DNA of 64,000 nucleotides, from the NCBI GenBank assembly GCA_016185245.1, contig JACPNZ010000041.1, forward strand, positions 1 through 64,000, written 5' to 3'. Below the pieces are notes generated by a model. That model ran no database searches. It had not been told where the DNA came from and saw nothing but the letters and a program-made list of their open reading frames with translations. Both the position numbers and the translations under genes were made by a program. This DNA is from Hyphomicrobiales bacterium (GTDB taxonomy: Bacteria > Pseudomonadota > Alphaproteobacteria > Rhizobiales > Aestuariivirgaceae). This document shows positions 44,825 to 55,172 of this stretch, in pieces (positions within the stretch are counted from its first letter, which is position 1; each line of letters starts with the position of its first letter).

Positions 44825-45295
44825 CTATTCGCTGCGGCGGTAGCGGAAGGTGCAGCGCGCGGCACCGGCCATGATGGTGTGGCGGCGTTCCAGGGTGATT
44901 TTGGGATCGTAGCCCTGGCAGAACGTGCCGTCGCGGTTGCACGACATCAAATGGCCGATATGGCCGAGGCCCATCTCCTTGTAGGTCTCGGCATATTTGC
45001 AGCGAGTGACGTCGAAATCGAAGACCGTGTCGCTCGCTTCCAGCACTTCGACCTCAAGGGCCCCGTCCTTCATCCACAACTCATAGAGCTTGATAAAGCC
45101 GGCAAGCGAGGTGACCCCGCCTGGGGCCTTCGCGGCAAACGACTTTCCTTCGGCGATTGCCGCCTTCCTGACCGCCGCATCGAGAATGGCGTCGGCCTTC
45201 TCCTTGCCGATCGCCGCCACCATCTCGGCATGGATGGGCCCGATCACCTGGGCCTGCAGCCGGCGCTTCAAGAGGACGGGAAGTTCTTCGCTCAC
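44825..45295 (-). CDS. L-2-amino-thiazoline-4-carboxylic acid hydrolase family protein
   Basis: A 156-residue protein whose second half ([59 protein letters not shown]) matches the ATC hydrolase family as I remember it, enzymes that open 2-aminothiazoline-4-carboxylate towards cysteine. The start is the GTG at 45295, which overlaps the tpiA stop as GTGA, so it is translated with tpiA. The upstream frame, which would overlap tpiA widely, looks non-coding. Function in this organism is not certain. Confidence 0.78.
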   Translation of the reverse strand: MSEELPVLLKRRLQAQVIGPIHAEMVAAIGKEKADAILDAAVRKAAIAEGKSFAAKAPGGVTSLAGFIKLYELWMKDGALEVEVLEASDTVFDFDVTRCKYAETYKEMGLGHIGHLMSCNRDGTFCQGYDPKITLERRHTIMAGAARCTFRYRRSE

Positions 45296-46056
45296 GTGTA
45301 AGCCTTGATGATGCCAAGGAAGTCGGCGGCCTTGAGGCTGGCGCCGCCGACCAGGGCACCGTTGACGTTGGCCGCCGCCATCAGCTCGGCGGCGTTGGAG
45401 GGCTTGACCGACCCACCATAGAGAATGCGGACCTCTTCGCTCGCCGCACCCACGAGCTTTGCCAGTTCGGCGCGGATGTGGCCGTGGACTTCGGCCACCT
45501 CGGCGGTGGTGGGGGTGAGCCCCGTGCCGATGGCCCACACCGGCTCATAGGCGATGACCGTGTTGGCGGCGGTTGAGCCCTCGGGCAGCGAACCCTTGAG
45601 CTGGCGCGAAACGACTTCCAGGGTCTGGCCGGCCTTGCGCTCATCCAGCGTCTCGCCGATGCAGACGATTGCCGTGATACCGGCCCGGTGGGCGGCGGTG
45701 GCCTTTTTGGCCGCCACGGCATCGGTTTCGCCATGGTTGGTGCGGCGCTCGCTGTGGCCGACAATCACCGCCGTACAGCCCGCCTCCTTGAGCATTTCGG
45801 CGGAAACATCACCCGTGTGGGCGCCCGACGGCGACCAATGGCAGTCCTGGCCGCCGACCTTGATGCGGCTGCCCTTCAGCACAGACTTTACTCTGCGCAG
45901 CAGAACCGCCGGCGGGCAGATCATCACGTCGCATTTGAGCTTCACGTCCTTGAGCATACCGGCCAGGAGCCGCGGTTCTTTCAGCATGGCCACACTGCCG
46001 TTCATCTTCCAGTTTCCGGCGACCAGCGCGCGCGGTGCGATCGGTCCCATTGCCAT
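45292..46056 (-). CDS. tpiA: Triose-phosphate isomerase
   Basis: A 254-residue TIM-barrel enzyme of glycolysis/gluconeogenesis. Active-site residues: the Lys in GNWKMNGS, His in VIVGHSERR and Glu in [10 protein letters not shown]; the phosphate loop is [12 protein letters not shown]. Start ATG at 46056, with a second ATG two codons on. Divergent from ppiD; the 118 bases between them hold no gene. Confidence 0.97.
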   Translation of the reverse strand: MAMGPIAPRALVAGNWKMNGSVAMLKEPRLLAGMLKDVKLKCDVMICPPAVLLRRVKSVLKGSRIKVGGQDCHWSPSGAHTGDVSAEMLKEAGCTAVIVGHSERRTNHGETDAVAAKKATAAHRAGITAIVCIGETLDERKAGQTLEVVSRQLKGSLPEGSTAANTVIAYEPVWAIGTGLTPTTAEVAEVHGHIRAELAKLVGAASEEVRILYGGSVKPSNAAELMAAANVNGALVGGASLKAADFLGIIKAYT

Positions 46057-46174
46057 TCTCCAACCCCTTGAATCACCTGCGTCATAGCAGACGCATCCCG
46101 CACTTGCGAGGGGGGGATCACCTACCTATTATGCGCCGCGCCCGACAAGGGTCCGGCGCGAAAGGAATGCCCCT

Positions 46175-48061
46175 ATGATGGATTCGATGCGCAACGCGGC
46201 AAAGAGCTGGGTTGCAAAAGTGCTCCTCGGCCTTCTGGCCTTGAGCTTCGGCGTCTGGGGCATTGCCGACGTATTCCGCGGCTTTCGGGCCGGTTCCCTG
46301 GCGACCGTCGGCGGCCAAGAGATTTCCGCCGACCAGTTCACCCGGGCCTTCAACCGCGCCTTGCAGAATCTGTCCAACCAGACCGGCCAGGCGCTCTCGC
46401 CGGACGAAGCGCGGAAGCTCGGCGTCGACCGCGAGGTGCTCAACGGCCTCATCCGCGATGCCGCCTTGGACAATCAGGGAAAGGGACTGAAGCTCGCAAT
46501 CTCGGAGGAACAGATATTGGGTGAGGTTCGGGCCAATCCGGCCTACCAGGATTCCCAGGGCAAATTCGATCCACGGCTGTTCAATCGCATTCTCGAACAA
46601 AACGGCGTCAGCTGGCCGTTGTTCGCCGCCTTGCAGCGGCAGGATCATCTGCGCAACGCCATCACCCAGAGCGTCTCGGGCGGAGGGACCGCCTCGCCGA
46701 CGCTCACCGAGGCCTTCTATCGCTACCGCAACGAGCAGCGCGATGCCCGTTACTTCATCGTCAAGACGCAGGATAGCGAGGTGGCGGAGCCGACCGAGGC
46801 CGAGATCAAGGCCGAATACGACAATCATCCAGCCACCTACACGGCACCCGAGTATCGTAGCTTCGCCATCATGCGGGTGGGAACCGCCGATGTGATGGCC
46901 CGCGTCAACCTCAGCGACGAAGAGTTGAAGGCCGGATACCAGAAGTACAAGGCCGACTACTACAGCCCGGAAAAGCGCACCTTCTTGCAGATATCGTTTG
47001 CCAGCGTCGAAGAGGCCCAGAAAGCCAAGGACCGTATCGCCGCTGGGACCGATTTCCTGGCGATCGCCAAGGAGCGCGGAATCACCGAGAAGGACGCGAC
47101 CTTCTCCGACAAGACCAAGAGCGATCTTCTCGACCCGGTGATCGTCGAGGCGGCGTTCAAGCTGCCGGAAGGAGCCGTGAGCGATCCGATCAAGGGTGGG
47201 CTCGCCACGGTTCTGGTCAAGATCGTCAAGGTTGCGCCCGAGCACCAGGGAAGCCTCGATGAGGTAAAGGCGAACCTCAGCAATCGGCTTAAGCAGGAAA
47301 AGGCCAAGGACGAGATCGACACGGTCTATGGCATGGTCGAGGATGGACGCGGCGCTGGCAACAGCTTCGAGGACATCGCCAAGAAGGCGGCAATTCCTTT
47401 CCAGCTGCTCGGACCTTCCGATGCCGAGGGCCGCGGCAAAGACGGCAAGGATCTTGGGCTGCCCCAGGCGGCGGAACTGGTAAAGGCCGTTTTCGCCAGC
47501 GATGTCCGTATTGACAACGCACCACTGCAGACCGAGGACGGCTATATCTGGTACGATGTGCGAGAGGTGGTGCCGTCAGCGGTCAAGCCTCTCGCGGCGG
47601 TGCACGATCAGGCCAAGGCGAACCTCATGGCCTTGCGGGTCAAGGCGCTCGCCCTCGACAAGGCGAAGAAACTGGTGGAACGCGCCGCGGGCGGTGCGAG
47701 CTTCGATTCGCTTGCCCAGGAAACCGGAGCGACCATCAAGACCGCGCTTGGACTGAAGCGCAGCGACGCCACCGCCGAGTTCGACGCCGGCGCCGTGGAC
47801 GCCCTGTTCTCGGTGCGGCCGAATGGTTTTGCCGCCGCCCTCGAGGCCAACGGCAAGGGCGCGCGGGTGATCCAGTCGCAGCCGGTTCTGCTGCCGCCCT
47901 ACGACCCCAAGTCGGGGGAGGCGAAGGCCATTGCCAAGTCGCTCGAACAGAGTGCCGCCAACGACCTCAACCGCGCCTATGCGGCAGCTCTCGAGGCCGA
48001 GACCGGCGTCAGCGTCAACGAAACTCTCTGGCGACAGATCGCGGGAACCAAAACGCCCTAG
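46175..48061 (+). CDS. ppiD: PpiD-like periplasmic peptidyl-prolyl isomerase
   Basis: A 628-residue membrane-anchored foldase. One N-terminal helix (SWVAKVLLGLLALSFGVWGI) follows a basic start; the SurA_N-like chaperone region (VGGQEISADQFTRAFNRALQ) and a parvulin domain near 250-350 follow (PEKRTFLQISFASVEEAQKA, DPVIVEAAFKLPEGAVSDPI). It assists outer-membrane and exported protein folding near the Sec translocon. It lies upstream of trpE by 32 bases. Confidence 0.9.
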   Translation: MMDSMRNAAKSWVAKVLLGLLALSFGVWGIADVFRGFRAGSLATVGGQEISADQFTRAFNRALQNLSNQTGQALSPDEARKLGVDREVLNGLIRDAALDNQGKGLKLAISEEQILGEVRANPAYQDSQGKFDPRLFNRILEQNGVSWPLFAALQRQDHLRNAITQSVSGGGTASPTLTEAFYRYRNEQRDARYFIVKTQDSEVAEPTEAEIKAEYDNHPATYTAPEYRSFAIMRVGTADVMARVNLSDEELKAGYQKYKADYYSPEKRTFLQISFASVEEAQKAKDRIAAGTDFLAIAKERGITEKDATFSDKTKSDLLDPVIVEAAFKLPEGAVSDPIKGGLATVLVKIVKVAPEHQGSLDEVKANLSNRLKQEKAKDEIDTVYGMVEDGRGAGNSFEDIAKKAAIPFQLLGPSDAEGRGKDGKDLGLPQAAELVKAVFASDVRIDNAPLQTEDGYIWYDVREVVPSAVKPLAAVHDQAKANLMALRVKALALDKAKKLVERAAGGASFDSLAQETGATIKTALGLKRSDATAEFDAGAVDALFSVRPNGFAAALEANGKGARVIQSQPVLLPPYDPKSGEAKAIAKSLEQSAANDLNRAYAAALEAETGVSVNETLWRQIAGTKTP

Positions 48062-48093
48062 CCCCGATCAATCTACGTCCAGAGAAACTTCCC

Positions 48094-49614
48094 ATGGCCA
48101 CTTCCCCCTCCTACGACGACTTCGCCCGCGCCTATGAGCGAGGCGAGGCCCAGATCGTGCTTGCCCGCCTGGTTGCCGACCTCGAAACGCCGGTTTCGGC
48201 GATGCTCAAGCTCGCCCGCAACGCCCGTTACTCCTTCCTTCTCGAATCGGTCGAAGGTGGCGCGGTGCGCGGCCGCTATTCGATCATCGGCATGAATCCC
48301 GATCTGATCTGGAAGGTCGACGGCGGCAAGGCTTCGATCAACCGCCGGGCCAGCACCGATCCCGCCAGTCCCTTCGAGGCGCTGGACCTGCCGCCGCTCG
48401 CGGCACTGCGGGCGCTCCTGGCCGAAAGCCGCATCGGATTGCCCGAGGATGCCCCGCCCATGGCGGCCGGCGTCTTCGGCTACATGGGCTATGACATGGT
48501 GCGGCTAATGGAAGAATTGCCAGCACCCAATGAGGATGTGCTGGGGCTTCCCGACGGCATGCTGATCCGCCCGACGGTGATGGCGATCTTCGACAGCGTG
48601 CGCGACGAGGTGACGGTCACCTCACCGGTCTATGTCGAGAACGGCATTTCCCCGCGCGCCGCCTATGCCAGGGCCCAGGAGCGAGTGAACGAAATCGTCG
48701 ACGCCCTCGACCGGCCGCTCGACCATCTGGCGCTGAAGGGCGAGGATGCGCCACCTATCGCCGCGCCGAAATCCAACACCACCCCCGGCGACTACCAGGC
48801 GATGGTACTCAAGGCCAAGGACTACATCGCGGCGGGCGACATTTTCCAGGTGGTGCTGTCGCAGCGTTTCGAAACCGATTTCATCTTGCCGCCGTTTGCG
48901 CTCTATCGCAGCTTGCGGCGGGTGAACCCCTCGCCGTTCCTCTATTATCTCGACTTCGATTCCTTCGCGGTGATCGGCTCGAGCCCGGAAATCCTGGTCC
49001 GGGTGCGCGATGGCAAGGTGACGATAAGGCCGATCGCCGGCACCCGCCGGCGCGGGGCTACACCCGCGGAAGATCGAGCCTTAGCCGCCGAACTTCTGGC
49101 CGATCCCAAGGAGCGGGCCGAACATCTGATGCTGCTCGATCTCGGGCGGAACGACGTGGGGCGCGTCGCCGACATCGGTTCGATCAAGGTCACCGACCAG
49201 TTCATTCTCGAATATTATTCGCAGGTGATGCACATCGTTTCCAACGTCGAAGGCCGGCTCGCCAAGAAATACGACGCCATCGACGCGCTGGTTGCGGGTT
49301 TCCCGGCCGGTACGGTTTCGGGTGCCCCCAAGGTTCGGGCGATGCAGATCATCGACGAGCTCGAACACGAAAAGCGCGGCGTTTATGCCGGCTGTGTCGG
49401 CTATTTCTCGGCCGACGGCGAAATGGACACCTGCATCGTGCTCCGGACAGCGATCGTCAAGAACGGCAAGATGTATGTGCAGGCCGGCGCCGGCATCGTC
49501 GCCGACAGCGTGCCCGAAAGCGAGCAGCAGGAGTGCGTCAGCAAGGCCAGGGCGCTCTTCCGCGCCGCCGAGGATGCAGTGCGCTTCGCCGGCCGCGCCG
49601 GGAGGGCACAATGA
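48094..49614 (+). CDS. trpE: Anthranilate synthase component I
   Basis: A 506-residue chorismate-binding enzyme. The catalytic domain shows DIFQVVLSQRFETDF, GSSPEILVR, IRPIAGTRRRGAT, DLGRNDVGRVAD, VMHIVSNVEGRL and GTVSGAPKVRAMQIIDELE, all characteristic of TrpE. It acts with TrpG to form anthranilate. It overlaps trpG as ATGA. There is no leader peptide or attenuator in the short gap after ppiD. Confidence 0.97.
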   Translation: MATSPSYDDFARAYERGEAQIVLARLVADLETPVSAMLKLARNARYSFLLESVEGGAVRGRYSIIGMNPDLIWKVDGGKASINRRASTDPASPFEALDLPPLAALRALLAESRIGLPEDAPPMAAGVFGYMGYDMVRLMEELPAPNEDVLGLPDGMLIRPTVMAIFDSVRDEVTVTSPVYVENGISPRAAYARAQERVNEIVDALDRPLDHLALKGEDAPPIAAPKSNTTPGDYQAMVLKAKDYIAAGDIFQVVLSQRFETDFILPPFALYRSLRRVNPSPFLYYLDFDSFAVIGSSPEILVRVRDGKVTIRPIAGTRRRGATPAEDRALAAELLADPKERAEHLMLLDLGRNDVGRVADIGSIKVTDQFILEYYSQVMHIVSNVEGRLAKKYDAIDALVAGFPAGTVSGAPKVRAMQIIDELEHEKRGVYAGCVGYFSADGEMDTCIVLRTAIVKNGKMYVQAGAGIVADSVPESEQQECVSKARALFRAAEDAVRFAGRAGRAQ

Positions 49615-50183
49615 TCGTGCTCATCGACAATTACGACAGCTTCACCTGGAACCTCTATCACTTCCTCGGCGATCTAGGCTGCGAGACGGTGGTTCACCGC
49701 AACGACAAGATCGGCGTCGGGCAGGTCATTTCGGCGAAACCGCAAGCCATCGTCATTTCGCCCGGCCCTGCCACCCCCAATGAGGCCGGCATCTGTCTTG
49801 AACTGATCGACAAGGCGAGCGCCACAATCCCAATCTTCGGTGTCTGCCTGGGGCTGCAGGCCATGGGCCAGGCCTTCGGCGGCAAGGTGGTACGGGCGCC
49901 GCAACTGATGCACGGCAAGGTTTCGGCCATCCATCACAATGGCCAGGGCGTGTTCAAGGGCGTGCCGCAGGATTTCATCGCGACCCGCTATCACTCGCTG
50001 ATCGTCGAGCGCTCGAGCCTGCCGGGAGCGCTCGAAATCACCGCCGAGGCGGACGGTCTGGTCATGGGCCTCAGGCATAAGAGTCGCAACGTCCATGGCG
50101 TGCAGTTCCACCCGGAAAGCATCGCCTCCGAACACGGCCACACCATCCTCAGGAACTTCCTCGAACTGGCGGGGGCGCACTGA
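49611..50183 (+). CDS. trpG: Anthranilate synthase component II (glutamine amidotransferase)
   Basis: A 190-residue class I glutaminase. Conserved: [30 protein letters not shown], the nucleophile C79 in [11 protein letters not shown] and the His-x-Glu in [12 protein letters not shown] start at the ATG at 49611, which overlaps trpE. It may also serve PabA function. Its stop shares a base with trpD. Confidence 0.96.
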   Translation: MIVLIDNYDSFTWNLYHFLGDLGCETVVHRNDKIGVGQVISAKPQAIVISPGPATPNEAGICLELIDKASATIPIFGVCLGLQAMGQAFGGKVVRAPQLMHGKVSAIHHNGQGVFKGVPQDFIATRYHSLIVERSSLPGALEITAEADGLVMGLRHKSRNVHGVQFHPESIASEHGHTILRNFLELAGAH

Positions 50184-51196
50184 TGTCCGATCTCAAGGCG
50201 ATCATCGGCAAGGTGGCAAACGGCGCTGCCCTCAGCCGCGAGGAGGCGCGAGCCGCTTTCAATATCATGATGTCGGGCGAGGCGACGCCATCGCAGGTGG
50301 GGGGTTTTCTGATGGCGCTCCGGGTGCGCGGCGAAACCGTGGACGAGATCACCGGCGCTGTCGAGGTGATGCGCGAGAAGATGACGCGCGTGGTGGCTCC
50401 CGCCGACGCCATCGACATCGTCGGCACCGGTGGCGATGCCTCGGGCTCCTACAATATCTCGACCTGCGCTGCCTTCGTGGCGGCGGGTGCCGGGCTGAAG
50501 GTCGCCAAGCACGGCAACCGGGCGCTGTCGTCGCGTTCGGGTGCCGCCGACGTGCTGACCGCGCTTGGCGTCAGGATCGACCTGACGCCGGAACAGATAA
50601 CCATCTGCATCGGCGCCGCCAGGCTCGGCTTCATGTTTGCGCCCGCCCATCATTCCTCGATGAAGCATGTGGGGCCGACGCGGGTCGAACTCGGCACCCG
50701 CACCATCTTCAATCTGCTCGGGCCGCTGTCCAATCCGGCGGGGGTAAAACGTCAGGTAACTGGCGTCTTTTCAAAAGCTTGGGTAGAACCCCTCGCCCAA
50801 GTCTTAAAGAACCTCGGCGGCGAGGCTTGCTGGATCTGCCATGGCGAGGGCGGCTTCGACGAGATCGTGTCCTGCGGCACCACATGGATTTCCGAACTGC
50901 GTGGCGGCAAGATTTCGTGCTTCGAGATCACCCCGGAAGCCGTCGGTTTGAAGCGTAGCGAGGCCGCCGCCCTCAAGGGCGGCGATGCAGCGCACAATGC
51001 CGAGGCCTTGCGCAGCGTGCTGATGGGCGAGGCGTCGGCCTTTCGCGATGCGGCGGTGATGACGGCGGGGGCGGCGCTCCTGGTGGCCGGCCGCGCCCGC
51101 GATCTCAAAGAGGGTGTGAAGGCAGCGCAGGCCGCCATCGATTCGGGCGCTGCCTTCAAGGCGCTGGAGACACTGGTCAAGGTGTCGAATGGCTGA
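50183..51196 (+). CDS. trpD: Anthranilate phosphoribosyltransferase
   Basis: A 337-residue enzyme transferring phosphoribose to anthranilate. The PRPP loop is D78-I-V-G-T-G-G-D-A-S (residues about 78-87), with [17 protein letters not shown] and [12 protein letters not shown]-like ([15 protein letters not shown]) segments. Start shares one base with trpG stop (TGATG). Overlaps trpC by 8 bases. Confidence 0.97.
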   Translation: MSDLKAIIGKVANGAALSREEARAAFNIMMSGEATPSQVGGFLMALRVRGETVDEITGAVEVMREKMTRVVAPADAIDIVGTGGDASGSYNISTCAAFVAAGAGLKVAKHGNRALSSRSGAADVLTALGVRIDLTPEQITICIGAARLGFMFAPAHHSSMKHVGPTRVELGTRTIFNLLGPLSNPAGVKRQVTGVFSKAWVEPLAQVLKNLGGEACWICHGEGGFDEIVSCGTTWISELRGGKISCFEITPEAVGLKRSEAAALKGGDAAHNAEALRSVLMGEASAFRDAAVMTAGAALLVAGRARDLKEGVKAAQAAIDSGAAFKALETLVKVSNG

Positions 51197-51992
51197 CCGG
51201 GCCACCATTCTTGACAAGATCGCCGCCTACAAGCGCGCCGAGGTGGCGGCGGCAAAGGCGCTCCTGCCACAAGGCGAGATCGAGGTTCGGGCCAAGGCCG
51301 CTCCCCCGGTGCACGGCTTTGCGGCAGCGCTCAAGGCGAAGATCGCCGCCGGACAATGGGCGCTCATTGCCGAGATCAAAAAGGCGAGTCCCTCCAAGGG
51401 CCTGATCCGCCTGGATTTCGATCCGCCGGCGCTGGCCCGGGCCTATGCGGCGGGTGGGGCCGCCTGTCTCTCGGTCCTGACCGACACGCCGTCGTTTCAG
51501 GGTGCGCCCGGGTTTCTCACGGCGGCGCGGGGCGCCACCGCCCTTCCCATACTGCGCAAGGATTTCATGATCGATCCCTACCAGGTGGCGGAAGCCCGCG
51601 CCTGGGGAGCTGACTGCATTCTGATCATCATGGCGATGGTCGACGACGGATTGGCCCATGAACTCGAGGCGGCGGCTTTGGCCTTCGGCCTCGACGTGCT
51701 GGCCGAGGTGCACGATGGGGCCGAGCTCGAGCGCGCCGTAAAGCTCCGCACCCGGATGATCGGCATCAACAACCGCAATCTCCACAGCTTCGAGACCAGC
51801 CTTGCCGTGACCGAGGCGCTGGCGCCCAGGGTGCCGAAGGACCGCTTCGTGGTAGGCGAAAGCGGGCTCCTTACTCCCGCCGATCTGGCCCGGCTGTCAC
51901 GGGTCGGAGTCAACGCCTTCCTGATCGGCGAGAGCCTGATGCGGGTCAAGGACGTGACCGCCGCAACCCGTGCTATATTGGTAAAACCATGA
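51189..51992 (+). CDS. trpC: Indole-3-glycerol phosphate synthase
   Basis: A 267-residue TIM-barrel enzyme. Catalytic lysine and surroundings: [17 protein letters not shown]; also [44 protein letters not shown] and [19 protein letters not shown]. Monofunctional, no TrpF fusion. Overlaps moaC by 4 bases. Confidence 0.97.
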   Translation: MADRATILDKIAAYKRAEVAAAKALLPQGEIEVRAKAAPPVHGFAAALKAKIAAGQWALIAEIKKASPSKGLIRLDFDPPALARAYAAGGAACLSVLTDTPSFQGAPGFLTAARGATALPILRKDFMIDPYQVAEARAWGADCILIIMAMVDDGLAHELEAAALAFGLDVLAEVHDGAELERAVKLRTRMIGINNRNLHSFETSLAVTEALAPRVPKDRFVVGESGLLTPADLARLSRVGVNAFLIGESLMRVKDVTAATRAILVKP

Positions 51993-52465
51993 GCAGGCTT
52001 TCCCATCTCGACGCCACCGGCAACGCCCAAATGGTGGACGTGTCGGAGAAGGATGTGACCAGCCGCAGTGCTACCGCGAAGGCACGGGTGCTAATGCAAC
52101 GGGAGACACTCCACACAATTCTCGAAGGCACGGCCAAGAAGGGTGACGTTCTGGCCACCGCCCGCATCGCCGGCATCATGGCGGCCAAGAGGACCCATGA
52201 ACTCATCCCGCTCTGCCATCCGCTGATGATTTCCAAGGTGTCGGTCGCTTTCACGCCCGACGAGGCTGTCTCGGCCATCGAGGTGACGGCAACCGTCAAG
52301 GTCGAGGGCAAGACGGGGGTGGAGATGGAAGCGCTCACCGCCTGCTCCGTCGCCTGCCTGACGCTTTACGACATGGTGAAGGCGGTCGACCGCGGGATGC
52401 GCATCACCGACCTCCGTCTCATCGAGAAATCCGGCGGCAAGTCCGGCCATTATACGGCGGATTGA
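51989..52465 (+). CDS. moaC: Cyclic pyranopterin monophosphate synthase MoaC
   Basis: A 158-residue molybdenum cofactor enzyme. Typical blocks: [52 protein letters not shown] and [20 protein letters not shown]. It converts the MoaA product to cyclic pyranopterin. It is coupled to trpC; the trpDC-moaC-moeA-lexA order is conserved in Rhizobiales. Confidence 0.97.
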   Translation: MSRLSHLDATGNAQMVDVSEKDVTSRSATAKARVLMQRETLHTILEGTAKKGDVLATARIAGIMAAKRTHELIPLCHPLMISKVSVAFTPDEAVSAIEVTATVKVEGKTGVEMEALTACSVACLTLYDMVKAVDRGMRITDLRLIEKSGGKSGHYTAD

Positions 52466-52466
52466 C

Positions 52467-53672
52467 ATGGGGCTCATTCCCGTCGCCGAGGCCCGGGCCC
52501 GCATCCTCGCCAAGGCAAGGCCGCTTGCAGCCGAACAGGTCGAGCTTGCCGAGGCCATGGGACGCGTGCTGGCCGCCGCCGCCACCGCCAGGCGCGACCA
52601 GCCGCCCTTCGCGGCCTCGGCCATGGATGGCTATGCGGTGCGGGCAGCCGACGTCGCGAAAGTGCCGACAAGGCTCGAGGTCATCGGGGTTTCGGCCGCG
52701 GGCCATGGGCTCGCCCGCGCCGTGAGGCCTGGCGAAGCGGCGCGGATTTTCACCGGCGCTCCGATGCCAAGGGGCGCGGACACGGTGGTCATTCAGGAGA
52801 ACACCGAAGCCGGATCGCCCTCCTCCATCACGGTGCTCGAACCGGCGCGGGCGGGCCGGAATGTGCGCGGACGCGGACTCGATTTCGCCCGGGGCGATCT
52901 CCTTCTGCCCGCCGGAATCAGGCTCAATGCCCGCGACATTGGGCTGGCGGCGGCGGCCAATGTGGCGCTCCTCCGTGTACGGAGGAAGCCGCGGGTTGCC
53001 ATCTTTGTCACCGGCGACGAGCTGGTAGAACCGGGCGAGCGCCTTGGCCCCGGCCAGGTCGTCTCTTCCAACCGCCACGGACTCGCCCTCCTCGCCCGCC
53101 ATTGCGGCGCCGAGGTCGTCAATCTCGGCATTGTCCGCGACAGTCTTGCCGCGACCCGGCGCGCCATCGCCAGGGCCGCCGGCGCCGATATCCTGGTGAC
53201 CACCGGTGGGGCCTCGGTGGGCGATCATGATTTCGTCCAGGAGGGGCTCAAGCAATCGGGGGTGAAGCTCGATTTCTGGAAGATCGCCATGCGTCCGGGC
53301 AAGCCATTCATGTATGGTAGGAAAGGCCGCCAGCATGTCTTGGGCCTTCCCGGCAATCCGGTGTCGGCGATGGTCTGCGCCAGGCTGTTTCTCAAGCCGC
53401 TGCTCGATGCCCTGCAAGGACTTGCGACCGAAGAGCCCGAAACCACGGCGAGGCTTGGCGCAGGGATGAAAGCCAATGACGGGCGCCAGGACCATGTCCG
53501 CGCCCGGCTGGCGGTGGCGGCCGACGGCAGCCGCGTGGCGACACCTTTTGCCCACCAGGACAGCTCGATGCAGCGCACCTTCCGTGAGGCCCAGTGTCTG
53601 ATCATCCGCCCGCCCCAGGCGCCGGAAGCCCCGGAAGGAACGCCGGTTCCCATTCTGATCCTTGATTTCTGA
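52467..53672 (+). CDS. moeA: Molybdopterin molybdenumtransferase MoeA
   Basis: A 401-residue enzyme inserting molybdate into adenylated molybdopterin. The MoeA N-terminal domain has [12 protein letters not shown] and [18 protein letters not shown]; the MoCF-like domain has [24 protein letters not shown] and [14 protein letters not shown]. Starts one base after moaC. Confidence 0.96.
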   Translation: MGLIPVAEARARILAKARPLAAEQVELAEAMGRVLAAAATARRDQPPFAASAMDGYAVRAADVAKVPTRLEVIGVSAAGHGLARAVRPGEAARIFTGAPMPRGADTVVIQENTEAGSPSSITVLEPARAGRNVRGRGLDFARGDLLLPAGIRLNARDIGLAAAANVALLRVRRKPRVAIFVTGDELVEPGERLGPGQVVSSNRHGLALLARHCGAEVVNLGIVRDSLAATRRAIARAAGADILVTTGGASVGDHDFVQEGLKQSGVKLDFWKIAMRPGKPFMYGRKGRQHVLGLPGNPVSAMVCARLFLKPLLDALQGLATEEPETTARLGAGMKANDGRQDHVRARLAVAADGSRVATPFAHQDSSMQRTFREAQCLIIRPPQAPEAPEGTPVPILILDF

Positions 53673-53697
53673 CGGTTACGAAGAGGAAACGCTTGCA

Positions 53698-53712
53698 GAA
53701 CCAAATGGCAAC
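53698..53712. promoter_or_regulatory. Candidate LexA box upstream of lexA
   Basis: GAAC-N7-CAAC at 53698-53712 differs by one base from the alphaproteobacterial SOS box consensus GAAC-N7-GAAC/GTTC-N7-GTTC, and lies 58 bases upstream of lexA. Overlapping inverted pairs (GCAAC...GTTGC and AACCTG...CAGGTT) lie just downstream at 53709-53732. Autoregulation is expected for lexA, but the match is imperfect. Confidence 0.35.
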
Positions 53713-53770
53713 CTGTATGAATGTTGCAGGTTTGTTCCGATTCCGCTGGTTTCAAGGACAGGATGTCGCC

Positions 53771-54475
53771 ATGCTCACCCGCAAACAGCTCGAACTTCTG
53801 CTCTTCATCAACGAGCGCCTGAAGGAGGAAGGGGTGCCACCCTCCTTCGAAGAAATGAAGGAAGCGCTCAATCTGCAATCCAAATCGGGCGTGCACCGGC
53901 TGATCGTAGCCCTGGAAGAGCGGGGCTTCCTCAAACGCATGCCGAACCGGGCCCGGGCACTGGAAGTGATAAAGCTGCCCGAGAGTCATTCGCCCAGCCT
54001 CGCCCCCAAGAAATCCGGCTTCTCACCCAATGTCATCCAGGGCAATCTCGGCCGGGTGAAGCCGGTGACCGCCGCCAACGACGGCATTCCGCGTGCGGTC
54101 ATCGTGCCGCTGATGGGCCGTATCGCCGCCGGCGTACCGATCGCCGCTATCCAGGACCATTCCAACAATATTTCGGTACCACCCGAAATGCTGGGACCGG
54201 GCGAGCATTTCGCCCTCGAGGTCAAGGGCGACTCGATGATCGACGCCGGCATCTTCGATGGCGACACGGTGCTGATCCGCAAGGGCGATGTGGCCCACAA
54301 CGGTGAGATCGTGGTGGCCCTCGTCGACGAGGAGGAGGCTACCCTCAAGCGCCTGCGCCGCAAGGGCGACTCGATTGCCCTTGAGGCCGCCAATCCCTCC
54401 TACGAAACCCGCATCTTCGGCCCCGACCGGATCCGGGTCCAGGGTCGGCTGGTGGGACTTCTCAGGAAATACTGA
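53771..54475 (+). CDS. lexA: LexA repressor
   Basis: A 234-residue SOS repressor/autoprotease. The N-terminal winged helix ([40 protein letters not shown]) is normal. The self-cleavage bond is A120-G121 ([11 protein letters not shown]), with S155 (KGDSMID) and K193 (ATLKRLRR) as the catalytic dyad. I start at the ATG at 53771; a longer frame upstream would run through the operator region. Confidence 0.96.
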   Translation: MLTRKQLELLLFINERLKEEGVPPSFEEMKEALNLQSKSGVHRLIVALEERGFLKRMPNRARALEVIKLPESHSPSLAPKKSGFSPNVIQGNLGRVKPVTAANDGIPRAVIVPLMGRIAAGVPIAAIQDHSNNISVPPEMLGPGEHFALEVKGDSMIDAGIFDGDTVLIRKGDVAHNGEIVVALVDEEEATLKRLRRKGDSIALEAANPSYETRIFGPDRIRVQGRLVGLLRKY

Positions 54476-54557
54476 GCGGGGGCTCCGCTTCGCCATTTGT
54501 TTCCGGTTTTCCATCGGCTAGACTTGCCCGCACAGGACAGGTTTCGAGGGAACGCGC

Positions 54558-55172
54558 ATGAAACTCTACGGCGACACGCTTTCACCTTTCGTGCGCATGG
54601 CGCTGGTGACGGCCCATGAGGTGGGCTTGGGCGCCCGGATCACCCAGGTCGGCGAATTGGTGAAGCCCACCGAAGCCAATCCAAAGCTTACCGCCCTTTC
54701 GCCCATCGGCAAGGTGCCGGTGCTGGAGACCGATCACGCCCATGCGGTCTATGACAGCCGGGTCATCATCGAGTATCTCTGCCATGTGGCCGGCAACTCG
54801 ACGCTGATCCCCGACGATGGCGTCAAGCGCTTCCGGGTCCTGACCCTTCAGGCGCTGGGCCAGGGTATCGCCGAGGCGGCGGTGGCCTATCGCTACGAGA
54901 CGGCAGCCAGGCCCCAGGGCCTGCAGTGGACCGACTGGATGAACCGCACTAGGCTGCGCATCAATGCCTCTCTCGACGAACTCGAGGCCAAATGGCGGGC
55001 GTGCCTCGCGGACGTGAATGTCGGGTCGATTGCCGTGGCGGTTGCTCTCTCCTACCTGGATTTTCGCCTGACGGATTTCGCCTGGCGCAACGGCCGGCCG
55101 CAGCTTGCCGCCTTCCACCAGCGCTTCTCGGCTCGCGACAGCATGACGAAGACGGTGATCGGCAAGCCATGA
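54558..55172 (+). CDS. Glutathione S-transferase family protein
   Basis: A 204-residue GST fold: thioredoxin-like domain (KLYGDTLSPFVRMALVTAHE, NPKLTALSPIGKVPVLETD, YDSRVIIEYLC) and an all-helical C-terminal domain. The catalytic position (SPF) is of the Ser/Pro type. Substrate unknown. Overlaps the UbiH-type gene as ATGA, so the two may be functionally linked. Confidence 0.9.
   Translation: MKLYGDTLSPFVRMALVTAHEVGLGARITQVGELVKPTEANPKLTALSPIGKVPVLETDHAHAVYDSRVIIEYLCHVAGNSTLIPDDGVKRFRVLTLQALGQGIAEAAVAYRYETAARPQGLQWTDWMNRTRLRINASLDELEAKWRACLADVNVGSIAVAVALSYLDFRLTDFAWRNGRPQLAAFHQRFSARDSMTKTVIGKP

Noticed and set aside
54474-54500. Terminator after lexA
   Set aside because: AGCGGGGGCTCCGCT can fold but is short and is not followed by a T-run, so termination is not supported.
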